Shown: piece after piece, positions 44,540 through 53,526 of the stretch
Position numbering within the stretch: position 1 is the stretch's first letter
Layout of the letters: every line of letters starts with the position of its first letter
From: Acidovorax sp.
GTDB taxonomy: Bacteria; Pseudomonadota; Gammaproteobacteria; Burkholderiales; Burkholderiaceae_C
Direction of reading: 5' to 3'
Assembly: GCA_031277855.1 (NCBI GenBank)
Contig: JAITLO010000018.1
Location: forward strand, 62,001 to 126,000
DNA length: 64,000 bases
Made by a program: the position numbers and the translations under genes
The notes under the pieces: model-generated
Told to the model about the DNA's origin: nothing
The model's database searches: none
The model's input: the letters and a program-made list of their open reading frames with translations, nothing else

Positions 44540-46062
44540 TGGAACTGTTTGACGCACTGATGGCGGGCTTTGCCACCGCCGCCACACCCATCAATTTGCT
44601 GTGGGCGCTGCTGGGCTGTGCCTTGGGCACGGCCGTGGGTGTGCTGCCCGGCATAGGCCCGGCCGTGGCCGTGGCCATGCTGCTGCCCATCACCGCCAAG
44701 GTGGAGATCACGGCCTCGATGATCTTCTTTGCCGGCATCTACTACGGCGCCATGTATGGTGGCTCCACCACCTCGATTTTGCTGAACACCCCGGGCGAGA
44801 CGGCCTCCATGGTCACGGCCATGGAGGGCAACAAAATGGCCAAGAGCGGCCGCGCCGGTGCGGCCCTGGCCACCTCGGCCATAGGCTCTTTTGTGGCCGG
44901 CACGATTGCCACGGTGATCGTGACGCTGTTCGCGCCCACGGTGGCCGACTTTGCCGTCAAGCTGGGCCCGCCCGAATACTTCATGCTGATGGTGCTGGCC
45001 TTCACCACGGTGAGCGCGGTGCTGGGTCAAAGCAGTCTGCGCGGCATGACGGCGCTGTTCCTGGGCCTGGCCCTGGGCTGCGTGGGCATGGACCAGATCT
45101 CGGGCTCGGCCCGCTACACGGCCGACCGCATGGAGCTGCTCGATGGCATCGACATCGTGCTAGTGGCCGTGGGCCTGTTTGCCGTGGCCGAGGTGCTGTA
45201 TGCGGCACTGTTCGAAGGCAAGGTGGAGGAGTCGCAGAACAAGCTGACCCGGGTGCATATGACGGCGCGCGACTGGAAGCGCTCCTGGCCAGCCTGGATT
45301 CGCGGCACCATCATCGGCACGCCCTTTGGCTGCATTCCCGCCGGCGGTACCGAGATCCCCACCTTTTTGAGCTATGCCACCGAGAAAAAGCTGGCCAAGG
45401 GTGAGAACAAGGAAGAGTTCGGCAAGCAGGGCGCCATCGAAGGTGTGGCCGGCCCCGAGGCCGCCAACAATGCTACGGTGACGGCGGCCCTGATTCCGCT
45501 GCTGACCCTGGGCATCCCCACCAGCAACACCACGGCCGTGCTGCTGGGCGCCTTTCAGAACTACGGCATCAACCCCGGGCCCCAGCTGTTCACCAGCTCG
45601 GCTGCTCTGGTGTGGGCGCTGATCGCGTCGCTGTACATCGGCAACGTGATGCTGCTGGTGCTGAATCTGCCCATGGTGGGCATGTGGGTGAGGCTCTTGA
45701 AAGTGCCGCGCCCCCAGCTGTATGCCGGCATTTTGATCTTCGCCACCGTGGGTGCCTATGGCATGCGCCAGAGCACGTTCGATTTGTTCCTGCTGTATGG
45801 CATAGGCCTGCTGGGTGTTCTGATGCGCCGCTTTGACTTCCCCACCGCGCCGGTGGTGGTGGGCATGATTCTGGGCCCCCTGGCCGAGGCCCAGATGCGC
45901 AATGCCGTGGCCATTGGCGAAGGCAGTTTTGCCATCTTCCTGCAGCGCCCCATGTCGCTGACGCTGATCATCATCGTGCTGTCCGTGCTCATCGTGCCGC
46001 GTGCCCTCAAACATTGGGCCGAGCGCCGTATGGCGCTGCATGGAGGGAATGCCCCGGCCTAG
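44539..46062 (+). CDS. tctA: Tripartite tricarboxylate transporter large membrane subunit
   Basis: A 507-residue, roughly 12-helix transport subunit. The family signatures [59 protein letters not shown] and [18 protein letters not shown] are all present. It forms the transport channel driven by an ion gradient and fed by TctC. It is the last gene of the operon, ending just before a strong terminator. Confidence 0.94.
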   Translation: MELFDALMAGFATAATPINLLWALLGCALGTAVGVLPGIGPAVAVAMLLPITAKVEITASMIFFAGIYYGAMYGGSTTSILLNTPGETASMVTAMEGNKMAKSGRAGAALATSAIGSFVAGTIATVIVTLFAPTVADFAVKLGPPEYFMLMVLAFTTVSAVLGQSSLRGMTALFLGLALGCVGMDQISGSARYTADRMELLDGIDIVLVAVGLFAVAEVLYAALFEGKVEESQNKLTRVHMTARDWKRSWPAWIRGTIIGTPFGCIPAGGTEIPTFLSYATEKKLAKGENKEEFGKQGAIEGVAGPEAANNATVTAALIPLLTLGIPTSNTTAVLLGAFQNYGINPGPQLFTSSAALVWALIASLYIGNVMLLVLNLPMVGMWVRLLKVPRPQLYAGILIFATVGAYGMRQSTFDLFLLYGIGLLGVLMRRFDFPTAPVVVGMILGPLAEAQMRNAVAIGEGSFAIFLQRPMSLTLIIIVLSVLIVPRALKHWAERRMALHGGNAPA

Positions 46063-46080
46063 CTTGGGTGCAAGTCCAGC

Positions 46081-46109
46081 AAAAGGGAGCGCATGGCGCT
46101 CCCTTTTTT
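46081..46109. terminator. Terminator between tctA and the LysR gene
   Basis: AAGGGAGCGC-atg-GCGCTCCCTT with A and T runs on the two sides serves both convergent genes. A diverged copy of the same stem is at 48472-48499. Confidence 0.85.
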
Positions 46110-47053
46110 CATGTGGGGGTGCTGCTGTGGTCGCAACCACTGGCCGGTGTGCCCACGCCCTCAGGCCAGGGGCGGAACAGGCGCGCCGCGACAAAGTCCA
46201 CAAAGGCGCGGATCTTGGGCGAGAGCTGGCGGCTGGCGGGCCACAGCACATAAAACACCATTTGCTCCTGGTTGTAGGCGTCCAGCACCGTGACCAGCCG
46301 GCCTTGCTGCAGCGGGGCATGCACGGCCAACTCGGGCAGGCAGGCAATGCCAAAGCCCTGTTCCGCAAAGCTCAGTTGTGGGTCCAAGGTGTTGGTCACC
46401 ATGCCCACGGGCAGCTCCTGGGCAGAGAGGGCGCTGCCACGCAGCACCGGCCACACATCGAGCTTGCCGGTGCTGGGAAAACGGTAGAGCAGGCAGGCGT
46501 GGCGGGCCAAGTCCTCGGGGCGCTCGGGTGTGCCGGCTTGGGCGAAATAGGCAGGGCTGCCGATCAACACCCGGCGGCAGCCGCCCAGGCGCCGTGCGGT
46601 CAGGCGGGAGTCGCTGGGCGCGCCGGAGCGAATCACGGCGTCAAAACCTTCCTCGATCACATCCACCAGCCGGTCGGAATAGTCGATATCGAGTGTGATG
46701 TCCGGGTACAGCCGCTGAAACGCGCCCAGCAAAGGCATGAACAAGCTGCCCACCGAAGGCAGGCTGATGCGCAGCCGGCCGCTGGGCGTGGCCTGCGTGT
46801 GCTGTAGCTCGGCCTCTGCCGCCTCGACTTCGCACAGGATGCGGCGGCAGCGCTCCAGAAACAATGTGCCCTCGGGCGTCAGGTGGATGGTGCGTGTGGA
46901 GCGGTGGAACAGGCGCACGCCCAGGCGCTCCTCCAGCCGCACGATGGCCTTGCTGACGGCAGAAGCCGAAATCCCCAGCTGTTGCCCTGCCGCCGTGAAG
47001 CTGCGCGCCTCACCGGCACGCACAAAAACCTGCAGCGCACCCAAGTGCTCCAT
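46109..47053 (-). CDS. LysR-family regulator divergent from an MFS exporter
   Basis: A 314-residue LysR protein. The N-terminal winged helix (FVRAGEARSFTAAGQQLG, SASAVSKAIVRLEERLGVRLF) is followed by a ligand-binding domain with a typical GIACLPEL segment. It lies opposite the MFS exporter with a palindrome in the 136-base gap, so it probably controls that exporter and itself. The ligand is unknown. Confidence 0.9.
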   Translation of the reverse strand: MEHLGALQVFVRAGEARSFTAAGQQLGISASAVSKAIVRLEERLGVRLFHRSTRTIHLTPEGTLFLERCRRILCEVEAAEAELQHTQATPSGRLRISLPSVGSLFMPLLGAFQRLYPDITLDIDYSDRLVDVIEEGFDAVIRSGAPSDSRLTARRLGGCRRVLIGSPAYFAQAGTPERPEDLARHACLLYRFPSTGKLDVWPVLRGSALSAQELPVGMVTNTLDPQLSFAEQGFGIACLPELAVHAPLQQGRLVTVLDAYNQEQMVFYVLWPASRQLSPKIRAFVDFVAARLFRPWPEGVGTPASGCDHSSTPT

Positions 47054-47079
47054 GGCCTACGCCCTTTGTAGATTGATGA

Positions 47080-47094
47080 CTTTGGAGTCCAAAG
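47080..47094. promoter_or_regulatory. LysR-type palindrome between the LysR gene and mfs
   Basis: CTTTGGAGTCCAAAG is a perfect 15-base palindrome about the central G and contains a T-N11-A pattern, the usual LysR site form. A related half-site (TTTGGAAC) follows it. Confidence 0.65.
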
Positions 47095-47189
47095 AATTTG
47101 GAACTGTAGCCTGTTTTTCTTTAATGAAGCCAGGTCCACACTGCCAGCCACTCCCGATGGCCATGGTGGCCGCGGGTTGAGGAATTCCG

Positions 47190-48422
47190 ATGACGACCCC
47201 TTCTTCCTGCACCGCCGCTGCATCTGCGGCGGTTTCTGTTCCCCCTGTTCTCCCCGTTCCACCCGTTTCCAGTCCGCTGCCATGGGCTGCCTTGCTGGCC
47301 TTGGCCATGGCAGGCTTTCTGGCGTTGATGACCGAAATCCTGCCCGCCGGCATGCTGCTGCCCATCAGCGCCGATTTGCAGATCACGCCCACCCAGGCAG
47401 GGCAGCTGGTCACGGCCTATGCCGTGGGGGCCTTGGTGGCTGCGGTACCACTCACGGCTGCCACCCTGGGCTGGCGCCGCCGGCCGCTGTTGCTGGCAGC
47501 GCTGTCGGCCATTTTGGTGTTCAACAGCGTCACAGCGTGGAGCAGCAGCTATGGCCTGGTTCTGGTGAGCCGCTTGCTGGCGGGCATGGCCACCGGGCTG
47601 ATCTGGGGGATGCTTGCGGGTTATGCACGGCGCATGGTGCCGCCCCATCTTGCCGGGCGGGCACTGGCGATTTCCGGCGTGGGCGCACCGCTGGCCATGG
47701 CGCTGGGCGTGCCTGTGGGGGCGTGGCTGGGCGCTACGCTGGGCTGGCGGGCCAGTTTTGTGGCCATTTCGTTGTTGACCCTGCTGGTGATGGCCTGGGT
47801 AGCCTGGCAAGTGCAGGACTTTCCCGGTCAGGCCGCACAGCAGCGCAAGCCGTTGCGCCAAGTGTGGCGCACGGCCGGCGTGCGCACGGTGCTGGGCGTG
47901 CTGGTGCTGTGGGTGCTGGCCCACAACATGCTCTACACCTATGTGATGCCGCTGGTGGCCGTGGCCGGCCTGGCAGAGCAGGTGGGGGCGGTATTGCTGG
48001 TGTTTGGTCTGGCATCCATGGTGGGTCTGGGCCTCAGCGGTTTGTGGATTGACCGCATGCTGCGTCGGCTCAGTCTGCTGGCGCTGGCGGGGTTTGCCGT
48101 GTCGGTCCTGCTGTTGGGGCTGGCCGGGGAGCATGCTGCTGCGGTGTACCTGGCAGTTGCTGTGTGGGGGCTGAGCTTTGGCGGGGCTGCACCTTTGCTG
48201 CAGACCGCATCCGCCCGGGTCGCTGGTGAGGGCGCTGATGTGGCGCAGTCCTTGTTGGTCACCGCCTGGAATCTGGCGATTGCGGCAGGCGGCCTGGCCG
48301 GTGGATTGCTGCTGCAGTGGGTCAGCATCACGGCACTGCCCTGGGCGGCCCTGGTGATGGTGGCGCTGGCCTGGGGCCTGGTGGGCATGGCCAGGGGCCA
48401 TGGTTTTCCGCCCCAGGGTTGA
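47190..48422 (+). CDS. MFS transporter (AraJ/sugar-efflux-like)
   Basis: A 410-residue, 12-helix major facilitator protein. After a Pro/Ser-rich N-terminus come TEILPAGMLLPISADLQIT, a motif-A-like loop and LVSRLLAGMATGLIWGMLAGYA, patterns of the drug or sugar efflux group. The substrate is unknown. A GAGG ribosome site precedes the ATG at 47190. It is divergent from the LysR gene and most likely its target. Confidence 0.88.
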   Translation: MTTPSSCTAAASAAVSVPPVLPVPPVSSPLPWAALLALAMAGFLALMTEILPAGMLLPISADLQITPTQAGQLVTAYAVGALVAAVPLTAATLGWRRRPLLLAALSAILVFNSVTAWSSSYGLVLVSRLLAGMATGLIWGMLAGYARRMVPPHLAGRALAISGVGAPLAMALGVPVGAWLGATLGWRASFVAISLLTLLVMAWVAWQVQDFPGQAAQQRKPLRQVWRTAGVRTVLGVLVLWVLAHNMLYTYVMPLVAVAGLAEQVGAVLLVFGLASMVGLGLSGLWIDRMLRRLSLLALAGFAVSVLLLGLAGEHAAAVYLAVAVWGLSFGGAAPLLQTASARVAGEGADVAQSLLVTAWNLAIAAGGLAGGLLLQWVSITALPWAALVMVALAWGLVGMARGHGFPPQG

Positions 48423-48471
48423 CAGGCTTTTGAGCGGCCTGCATCCAGGCAGTGCCAGCAGGGCGGGCAAT

Positions 48472-48499
48472 GAAAAAGGGAGCGCATGGCACTCCCCTG
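48472..48499 (-). terminator. Terminator of the chemoreceptor gene
   Basis: Read on the minus strand, GGGAGTGCCATGCGCTCCC is followed by TTTTTC, downstream of the chemoreceptor stop. It shares most of its sequence with the hairpin at 46081. Confidence 0.7.
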
Positions 48500-48576
48500 G
48501 TGCGGCGTACGGTCGATTGAGGCGCCTGATAGGTCGCCGTGATGGACCGTGCTGGGCTGTGGGTAGGTCGCGTGGT

Positions 48577-50241
48577 TTAGACCTCAGCCGCAATGCGCGC
48601 GGTGCTGGCGTGAGGCAGGGCCTTGCTCTCCACCCGGGTGCCAGACAAGGCAGCAGGCGCCAGCGATGGGGGCTGCACACCCTCCAAGCTCTCGCGGACG
48701 GCATAGTCGTTCAGGGTGAAGACGGACACCATCTGCGTCAGCGTCTCGGCCTGCTGGTTCAGGCTGGCGGCAGCGGCGGCGCTTTCCTCCACCAGGGCAG
48801 CGTTTTGCTGGGTCACCTGGTCCAGCTGCGAGACAGCGTCGCTGACCTGGGCAATGCCACGGGCCTGCTCCTGGCTGGCACTGTTGATTTCGTTGATCAA
48901 CGAGGAAACCTGGTGCACCTGCTCCACGATGGCCTGGATGGTCTGGCCGGTGTCGTCCACCAGCCGGGCGCCGTCGCCCACCTGGTCCACGCTTTGCTGG
49001 ATCAGCAGCTTGATTTCCTTGGCTGCCTCTGCACTGCGGCCGGCCAGAGAACGCACTTCCGAGGCCACCACGGCAAAACCACGGCCTTGCTCGCCGGCGC
49101 GGGCCGCTTCCACGGCGGCGTTCAGCGCCAGGATATTGGTCTGGAAGGCAATGCCGTCGATGACGCCGATGATGTCTGCAATCTTGCCCGAGCTGGTGGA
49201 GATGGTCTGCATGGTCTCCGTCACCTGGCGCATGGCGTCGCCGCCCTGGCGGGCCGTGTCGGCCGCGCGCACGGCCAGGCTGGAGGCCTGGGCCGCTGCA
49301 TCGGTGTTGTGGCGCACGGTGGCCGTCAGCTGCTCCATGGAGGCAGCGGTTTCTTGCAGGCTGGAGGCCTGGGTTTCGGTGCGCTGCGACAGGTCGTTAT
49401 TGCCCATGGTGATCTGCGAGGCGCCGGTGGCAATCGATTCGCTGCCGCTGCGGATGCGCCCCACCACCTGGGCCAGATTGCCATTCATGGTCTGCAGTGC
49501 GGCCAGCAGACGGCCGACCTCATCGTTGCCGTGGCTGCCTATGCGGGCCGTCAGGTCGCCCTGGGCCACGGTTTCTGCAATCTGCACCGCCTGGTCCAGC
49601 GGCTGGATGATGGCGCGTATCAGCCGGCGTGCGGCAAGCAGGCTCAGCAGCACGGCAGCTAGCAGCACGCCGGCGCTGATCAGCTGCAGGCGTTCGTAAT
49701 CGTCGTGGGCGGTTTCGTACTGGGTCTGCGCTTCAGCGGTCTGAATGGCAATCAGCTCGTCAAAGGCCTTGGCCAGCGGCGTCACGGTGGGAAAGAGCCG
49801 GTACTCGATGAAAGCACCCATGCGGTCCATGTCGTAATTGGCCAGCACATTGTCCAGCTCCTTGAGGCGCGGCTGGGAGGCTTCCTTCAGCGATTCAATG
49901 CGGTGCACCAGCTCTTTTTCGCTGTCCAGCAGCGGGTGGGCCAGATAGGCATCCCATGCCTGGCCCATGCGTGCGCGTTGCTCCTCCAGCATGTGCTGGC
50001 CTTGTTCGGGCAGGATTTGCTGCACAAACACCTTGGTGGCCACCTCGATGAGCTTGACCGAGTAGCCATCGGCCACGACTTTCAGCTGTTGCATGGGCAG
50101 CACCCGGTCGTTGTAGATGGTGGACAGGCGCTGGTTGGCCACCTGCAGCTGCCACATCAGCGCCAGGGCCGAGGCCACTAGCAATACCAATAGCGCGCTC
50201 ACCAGACGCCACAGGCGGGCGCGGATGCTGACTTGTTTCAT
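48577..50241 (-). CDS. Methyl-accepting chemotaxis protein
   Basis: A 554-residue chemoreceptor. Helix 1 (about 10-30), a periplasmic helical-bundle sensor domain, helix 2 (about 188-207), a HAMP linker ([21 protein letters not shown]) and a signalling domain whose hairpin tip contains [20 protein letters not shown] and [18 protein letters not shown]. Methylation helices flank the tip. The C-terminus has no NWETF-type pentapeptide. The ligand is unknown. Confidence 0.92.
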   Translation of the reverse strand: MKQVSIRARLWRLVSALLVLLVASALALMWQLQVANQRLSTIYNDRVLPMQQLKVVADGYSVKLIEVATKVFVQQILPEQGQHMLEEQRARMGQAWDAYLAHPLLDSEKELVHRIESLKEASQPRLKELDNVLANYDMDRMGAFIEYRLFPTVTPLAKAFDELIAIQTAEAQTQYETAHDDYERLQLISAGVLLAAVLLSLLAARRLIRAIIQPLDQAVQIAETVAQGDLTARIGSHGNDEVGRLLAALQTMNGNLAQVVGRIRSGSESIATGASQITMGNNDLSQRTETQASSLQETAASMEQLTATVRHNTDAAAQASSLAVRAADTARQGGDAMRQVTETMQTISTSSGKIADIIGVIDGIAFQTNILALNAAVEAARAGEQGRGFAVVASEVRSLAGRSAEAAKEIKLLIQQSVDQVGDGARLVDDTGQTIQAIVEQVHQVSSLINEINSASQEQARGIAQVSDAVSQLDQVTQQNAALVEESAAAAASLNQQAETLTQMVSVFTLNDYAVRESLEGVQPPSLAPAALSGTRVESKALPHASTARIAAEV

Positions 50242-50552
50242 GCGAATTTCCAGAGGGGGGAGATGACAGACCGCAGAACAGCGCGAGGGCTGTCCATGCT
50301 GTGAGGCAGAGAGTTGTTAAATTTTGTCAGTCGATTCACTTATTGAAACATTTGCGCTATCCCTGGAAGTGCGCAAAGCGATAGGGAATGCATATCAATC
50401 ATCTTTGAAATACTGATAAATAAAGCACTTGATGCTCTGCTTTTCAGAGTGTGTGGGTGCTATTTGATTGTCAGTTTTTTGACAGTATCGGCCTTGTTAT
50501 GCGGCGATAGCTTGCTGCGCCAACCGCGACGACAGGGGCTTTGAACATGTTC
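50242..50552. other. Spacer upstream of the chemoreceptor gene
   Basis: This 311-base, comparatively AT-rich stretch contains the inverted repeat TGTCA-GTTTTT-TGACA (50469-50484) and, on the minus strand, GCCGATAC (50485-50492), close to the flagellar sigma-28 -10 GCCGATAA but without a TAAA -35. No coding region is seen. Confidence 0.45.
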
Positions 50553-51446
50553 TCAGCCCCCGGCGCTGCGTGCCTCTTCGGATATCCAGTCGGCAAAGGC
50601 CTGAACCTCCGGGCGCTGCATGGCCTGGGGCAGCGTCACCAGGTAGTAGGCAAAGCGTGCGGGCCAGGGCTTGTCCAGCACCTGCACCAGGCGGCCTGCG
50701 GTGATCTCCTCGTGGGCATATTCCCGGGGAACCAGGGCCAGGCCCTGACCGGCCACGGCCGCCCGTATCAGCAAATAGTCGTCCTCAAACGCCGTGCCGC
50801 GTTCGGCGCGCGGGTCGTCGGCCTCACCATGGGCGGCCAGCCACAGCGCCCAGTCGGCGCGGTCTGCATCCTGGAGCAGGGGGTAGGCCAGGCAGTCGGC
50901 CGGGGTGTGGACTGGCCCCATGCTGGCCAGCAGGCCAGGACTGGCCACGGGCAGCAGCACCGGGGCCATCAAGGCCTGGGCCTGCAGGCCGGGGTACTGG
51001 CCCAGGCCATGGCGTAGGGCGATGTCCACCCGCTCGCGCTGCAGATCGACCAGGGCGGACGAGGCCTCGACGCGGACCTCGATTTCCGGATACCGGCGGG
51101 TGAAGCGCCCCAGCCTGGGCACCAGCCAGGAGGCAGCAAAAGAAGGCTGCGTGCTGATGGTGAGGCTGGGCCTGGCGCGCGCTGCCTCCAAGGTGTGCAA
51201 GGCGTTGGCTATCTGGTCGAAGGCCATGACCAGGCCCGGATGCACACGGGCGCCGGCCTCGGTCAGGCCCATGCGCTGGCGGCTGCGCACAAAAAGTGGC
51301 AAGCCCACGCGCTCTTCCAGCAGCCGTATTTGCTGGCTGACGGCGCCAGAGGTCACGCCCAGGGCCTCTGCGGCATGTTTGATGCTGCCGTGGCGCCCCA
51401 CCTCGGTGAAAGCGCGCAGGGCCAGCAGGGGAAAGACAGGGTTCAT
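50553..51446 (-). CDS. LysR-family regulator (GcvA-like) divergent from a GST gene
   Basis: A 297-residue LysR protein. Its N-terminus (LLALRAFTEVGRHGSIKHAA, VTSGAVSQQIRLLEERVGLPLF) and the binding domain fit the GcvA-like subgroup. It is divergent from the GST and flavin monooxygenase genes and probably controls them. A palindrome starts three bases before its ATG. Confidence 0.9.
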   Translation of the reverse strand: MNPVFPLLALRAFTEVGRHGSIKHAAEALGVTSGAVSQQIRLLEERVGLPLFVRSRQRMGLTEAGARVHPGLVMAFDQIANALHTLEAARARPSLTISTQPSFAASWLVPRLGRFTRRYPEIEVRVEASSALVDLQRERVDIALRHGLGQYPGLQAQALMAPVLLPVASPGLLASMGPVHTPADCLAYPLLQDADRADWALWLAAHGEADDPRAERGTAFEDDYLLIRAAVAGQGLALVPREYAHEEITAGRLVQVLDKPWPARFAYYLVTLPQAMQRPEVQAFADWISEEARSAGG

Positions 51447-51448
51447 GG

Positions 51449-51463
51449 TTTAGATTTTCTAAA
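51449..51463. promoter_or_regulatory. Palindrome between the LysR gene and the GST gene
   Basis: TTTAGATTTTCTAAA, with TTTAGA/TCTAAA arms, sits directly upstream of the LysR start in an otherwise AT-rich divergent region. It is a candidate site for the LysR regulator. Confidence 0.5.
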
Positions 51464-51586
51464 TATTCTGGAGAGATTTAATCGTTTCCCTTATCAGGTA
51501 CCAGTGAGCAAAATGCATTTTCCAGATGTCTTGAGAATTTAGCCATGCTTATTTTGATGGCGGACGCTGGAGCATGAAAGAAAGCC

Positions 51587-52213
51587 ATGATTCACCTCTA
51601 CACCGACAGCTCTCCCAATGGCTTCAAGGCCAGCATCGCCCTGGAAGAGCTGGCGTTGCCCTACCAGTTGCACCATGTGCGCATTGCCGATGGGGCGCAC
51701 CGGCAGCCGGATTTCTTGGCCCTGAACCCGCATGGCCGCATCCCCGTGATCCGCGATGAGGACAGCGGCATCACCTTGTTCGAGTCGGCAGCCATCCTGC
51801 TGTACCTGGCAGAGAAGACCGGCCGCCTGCTGCCCCAGCACCCGGCAGGCCGTTGGGAGGCCATCAAATGGCTGCAGTTCCATGCCTCCAGCGTGGGCCC
51901 CATCATGGGTCAGCGCGTACATTTCGAGCTGTTTGCCAACCCGGGGAATGCAGCGGCCATCGCGCGCTACCGTGAGCTGACGGAGCAGGCCTGGGCAGTG
52001 CTCGACCGCCATCTGGCCGACGGCCGTCCCTACCTGGCCGGCGCGGACTACTCCATTGCCGATATCGCCCATTTCGGCTGGATGCATATCGCCCGCATCG
52101 TCGATTTCGACTTCAGCGGCCATGTGCATCTCAGCGCCTGGCATGCGCGTGTGGCCCAGCGTCCGGCCGTGCGCCGTGGCGTAGTCTTGCCCGAGCCGGC
52201 CACCGGCGCATAA
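51587..52213 (+). CDS. Glutathione S-transferase family protein
   Basis: A 208-residue protein with a thioredoxin-like N-terminal domain (YTDSSPNGFKASIALEEL, LNPHGRIPVI, FESAAILLYLAE) and an all-helical C-terminal domain. The N-terminal SPNGFK pattern resembles the YfcG/YghU (Nu-class) disulfide-bond reductases rather than classical transferases. It is followed after 11 bases by a flavin monooxygenase-like gene, suggesting joint use of one substrate. Confidence 0.9.
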   Translation: MIHLYTDSSPNGFKASIALEELALPYQLHHVRIADGAHRQPDFLALNPHGRIPVIRDEDSGITLFESAAILLYLAEKTGRLLPQHPAGRWEAIKWLQFHASSVGPIMGQRVHFELFANPGNAAAIARYRELTEQAWAVLDRHLADGRPYLAGADYSIADIAHFGWMHIARIVDFDFSGHVHLSAWHARVAQRPAVRRGVVLPEPATGA

Positions 52214-52224
52214 AGGGCGTAGCC

Positions 52225-53262
52225 ATGCACCACCCACAGCTGTCTGCGGCCACCAAGGGCGCGTCGTTTTCTGCATTCCACAACCACCCCGGCTACCGGC
52301 GCATGTTTGCCCCCGACCGGCTGACCCTGGGGATTTTTCTGCCCCTGCGCTTTTTTGCCGGCGATATGGGCGTGCTGGCCGGCCAGGCGCAGCTGGTCGA
52401 AACCATAGACCGGCAAGGCTTTGCGGCAGTCTGGGTGCGTGACGTGCCCTTGTTCGACCCCCAGTTCGGCGATGCCGGCCAGGTCTTCGATCCCTTCACC
52501 TATCTGGCTTTTCTGGCCGCCAGGACCCGGCAGGTGGCCCTGGCCACCGGCAGCGCGGTGTTCTCGCTGCGCCACCCCATCGACCTGGCCAAGGCCGCAA
52601 GCACCATAGACCAGCTCTCGGGCGGGCGCCTGGTGATGGGCATTGCCTCGGGCGACAGGCCTGTGGAATTCCCGGCCTATGGCCTGGAACATGGGGAGCG
52701 CGGAGCCAGGTTTGCCCAGGCCGTGGCGTATTTTCGCCAGCTCATGCAAGGCGGCAGCCTGTCCATTGATTCGCCGCTGGGGCGCTTTCAGGACGCCGAG
52801 CTACTGCCCAAGCCCGTGAGCGGCGCGATTCCGCTGATGGTCACCGGTGCATCGGGGCAGTCACTGGACTGGGTAGCCGAGTATGCGGATGGCTGGCTCA
52901 CCTACCCGGATGCCACCCATACCCCGCAAGGCCCCCAGCGCCTGGCCGAGAAGATCCGCGCCTGGCGCGAGCGGATTCCCGGTGGCGGCTTTCGTCCGCA
53001 CATGAGCAATGAATGGCTGGACCTGGTCGATGACCCTGACCACCCGCGCACGCCGCTGCGTGGCGGTTTTGTGCTGCGCACCGGGCGCAAGGGACTGCTG
53101 GCCTTGCTGCAGGAATGGCAGGCGGCGGGTGTCAACCACGCGGCCCTGGGTATACAGTTTTCACAGCGGCCTGCGGCCGAGGTGATTCAGGAGCTGGCCG
53201 AAGAGGTGTTGCCACACTTCCCATCGCACCCGGAGCCGGCGCCTGCCCACGTGCCTTGGTAG
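52225..53262 (+). CDS. Luciferase-like (LLM class) flavin monooxygenase
   Basis: A 345-residue bacterial luciferase-like protein. It has LTLGIFLPLRFF, FAAVWVRDVPLFDPQFGDAG, LATGSAVFSLRHPIDLAKAA, LSGGRLVMGIASGDRPVEF and a GASGQSLDWVAEYADGWLTY region. It most resembles the TIGR03571-type luciferase oxidoreductases and should oxidise an unknown organic substrate with reduced flavin. It is probably co-transcribed with the GST gene. Confidence 0.88.
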   Translation: MHHPQLSAATKGASFSAFHNHPGYRRMFAPDRLTLGIFLPLRFFAGDMGVLAGQAQLVETIDRQGFAAVWVRDVPLFDPQFGDAGQVFDPFTYLAFLAARTRQVALATGSAVFSLRHPIDLAKAASTIDQLSGGRLVMGIASGDRPVEFPAYGLEHGERGARFAQAVAYFRQLMQGGSLSIDSPLGRFQDAELLPKPVSGAIPLMVTGASGQSLDWVAEYADGWLTYPDATHTPQGPQRLAEKIRAWRERIPGGGFRPHMSNEWLDLVDDPDHPRTPLRGGFVLRTGRKGLLALLQEWQAAGVNHAALGIQFSQRPAAEVIQELAEEVLPHFPSHPEPAPAHVPW

Positions 53263-53274
53263 GGGAGGGGGCAT

Positions 53275-53299
53275 GAAAAAAGCCCCGCGTGCGGGGCTG
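53275..53299 (-). terminator. Terminator of the sulfur operon
   Basis: On the minus strand AGCCCCGC-AC-GCGGGGCT is followed by TTTTTT, 44 bases after the stop of the 55-residue gene. It may also help end the plus-strand monooxygenase message. Confidence 0.8.
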
Positions 53300-53343
53300 G
53301 GCATGGGATGGAGAGGGTGGCTGTGCCGAAGGCTGCCGCCGTA

Positions 53344-53511
53344 TCAGTCCGGCATGGAGCAGTGGCCGCCTTGCACGGCCTGGCCGGAGCCTGCCGCAAT
53401 CAAGGGCGCTTCAAAGCGCAGGTCCACGGGCTTGGAATGGCTGTAGTCCCAGGCAATGAAAGCGACCAGAATGATCCAGAAAGCCGAGCGCAAAAGGGTT
53501 TGCTGTGTCAT
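53344..53511 (-). CDS. 55-residue single-helix protein of the sulfur operon
   Basis: A short gene with an AAGGAAAA site about 10 bases before its ATG. It encodes one membrane helix (about residues 9-21, LRSAFWIILVAFIAW) and a C-terminal segment with SKPVDLRFEAPL and a lone Cys in GGHCSMPD near the end. If the helix anchors it with the tail outside, the Cys could act as a sulfur acceptor. It begins 15 bases after the YeeE-type transporter stop and ends before the operon terminator. I recognise no family. Confidence 0.7.
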   Translation of the reverse strand: MTQQTLLRSAFWIILVAFIAWDYSHSKPVDLRFEAPLIAAGSGQAVQGGHCSMPD

Positions 53512-53526
53512 GGCGTTTTCCTTGTT

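Noticed and set aside
50485..50492. Sigma-28 promoter for the chemoreceptor gene
   Set aside because: The -10 GCCGATAC is close, but no TAAA -35 lies at the right distance and it is over 240 bases from the gene.
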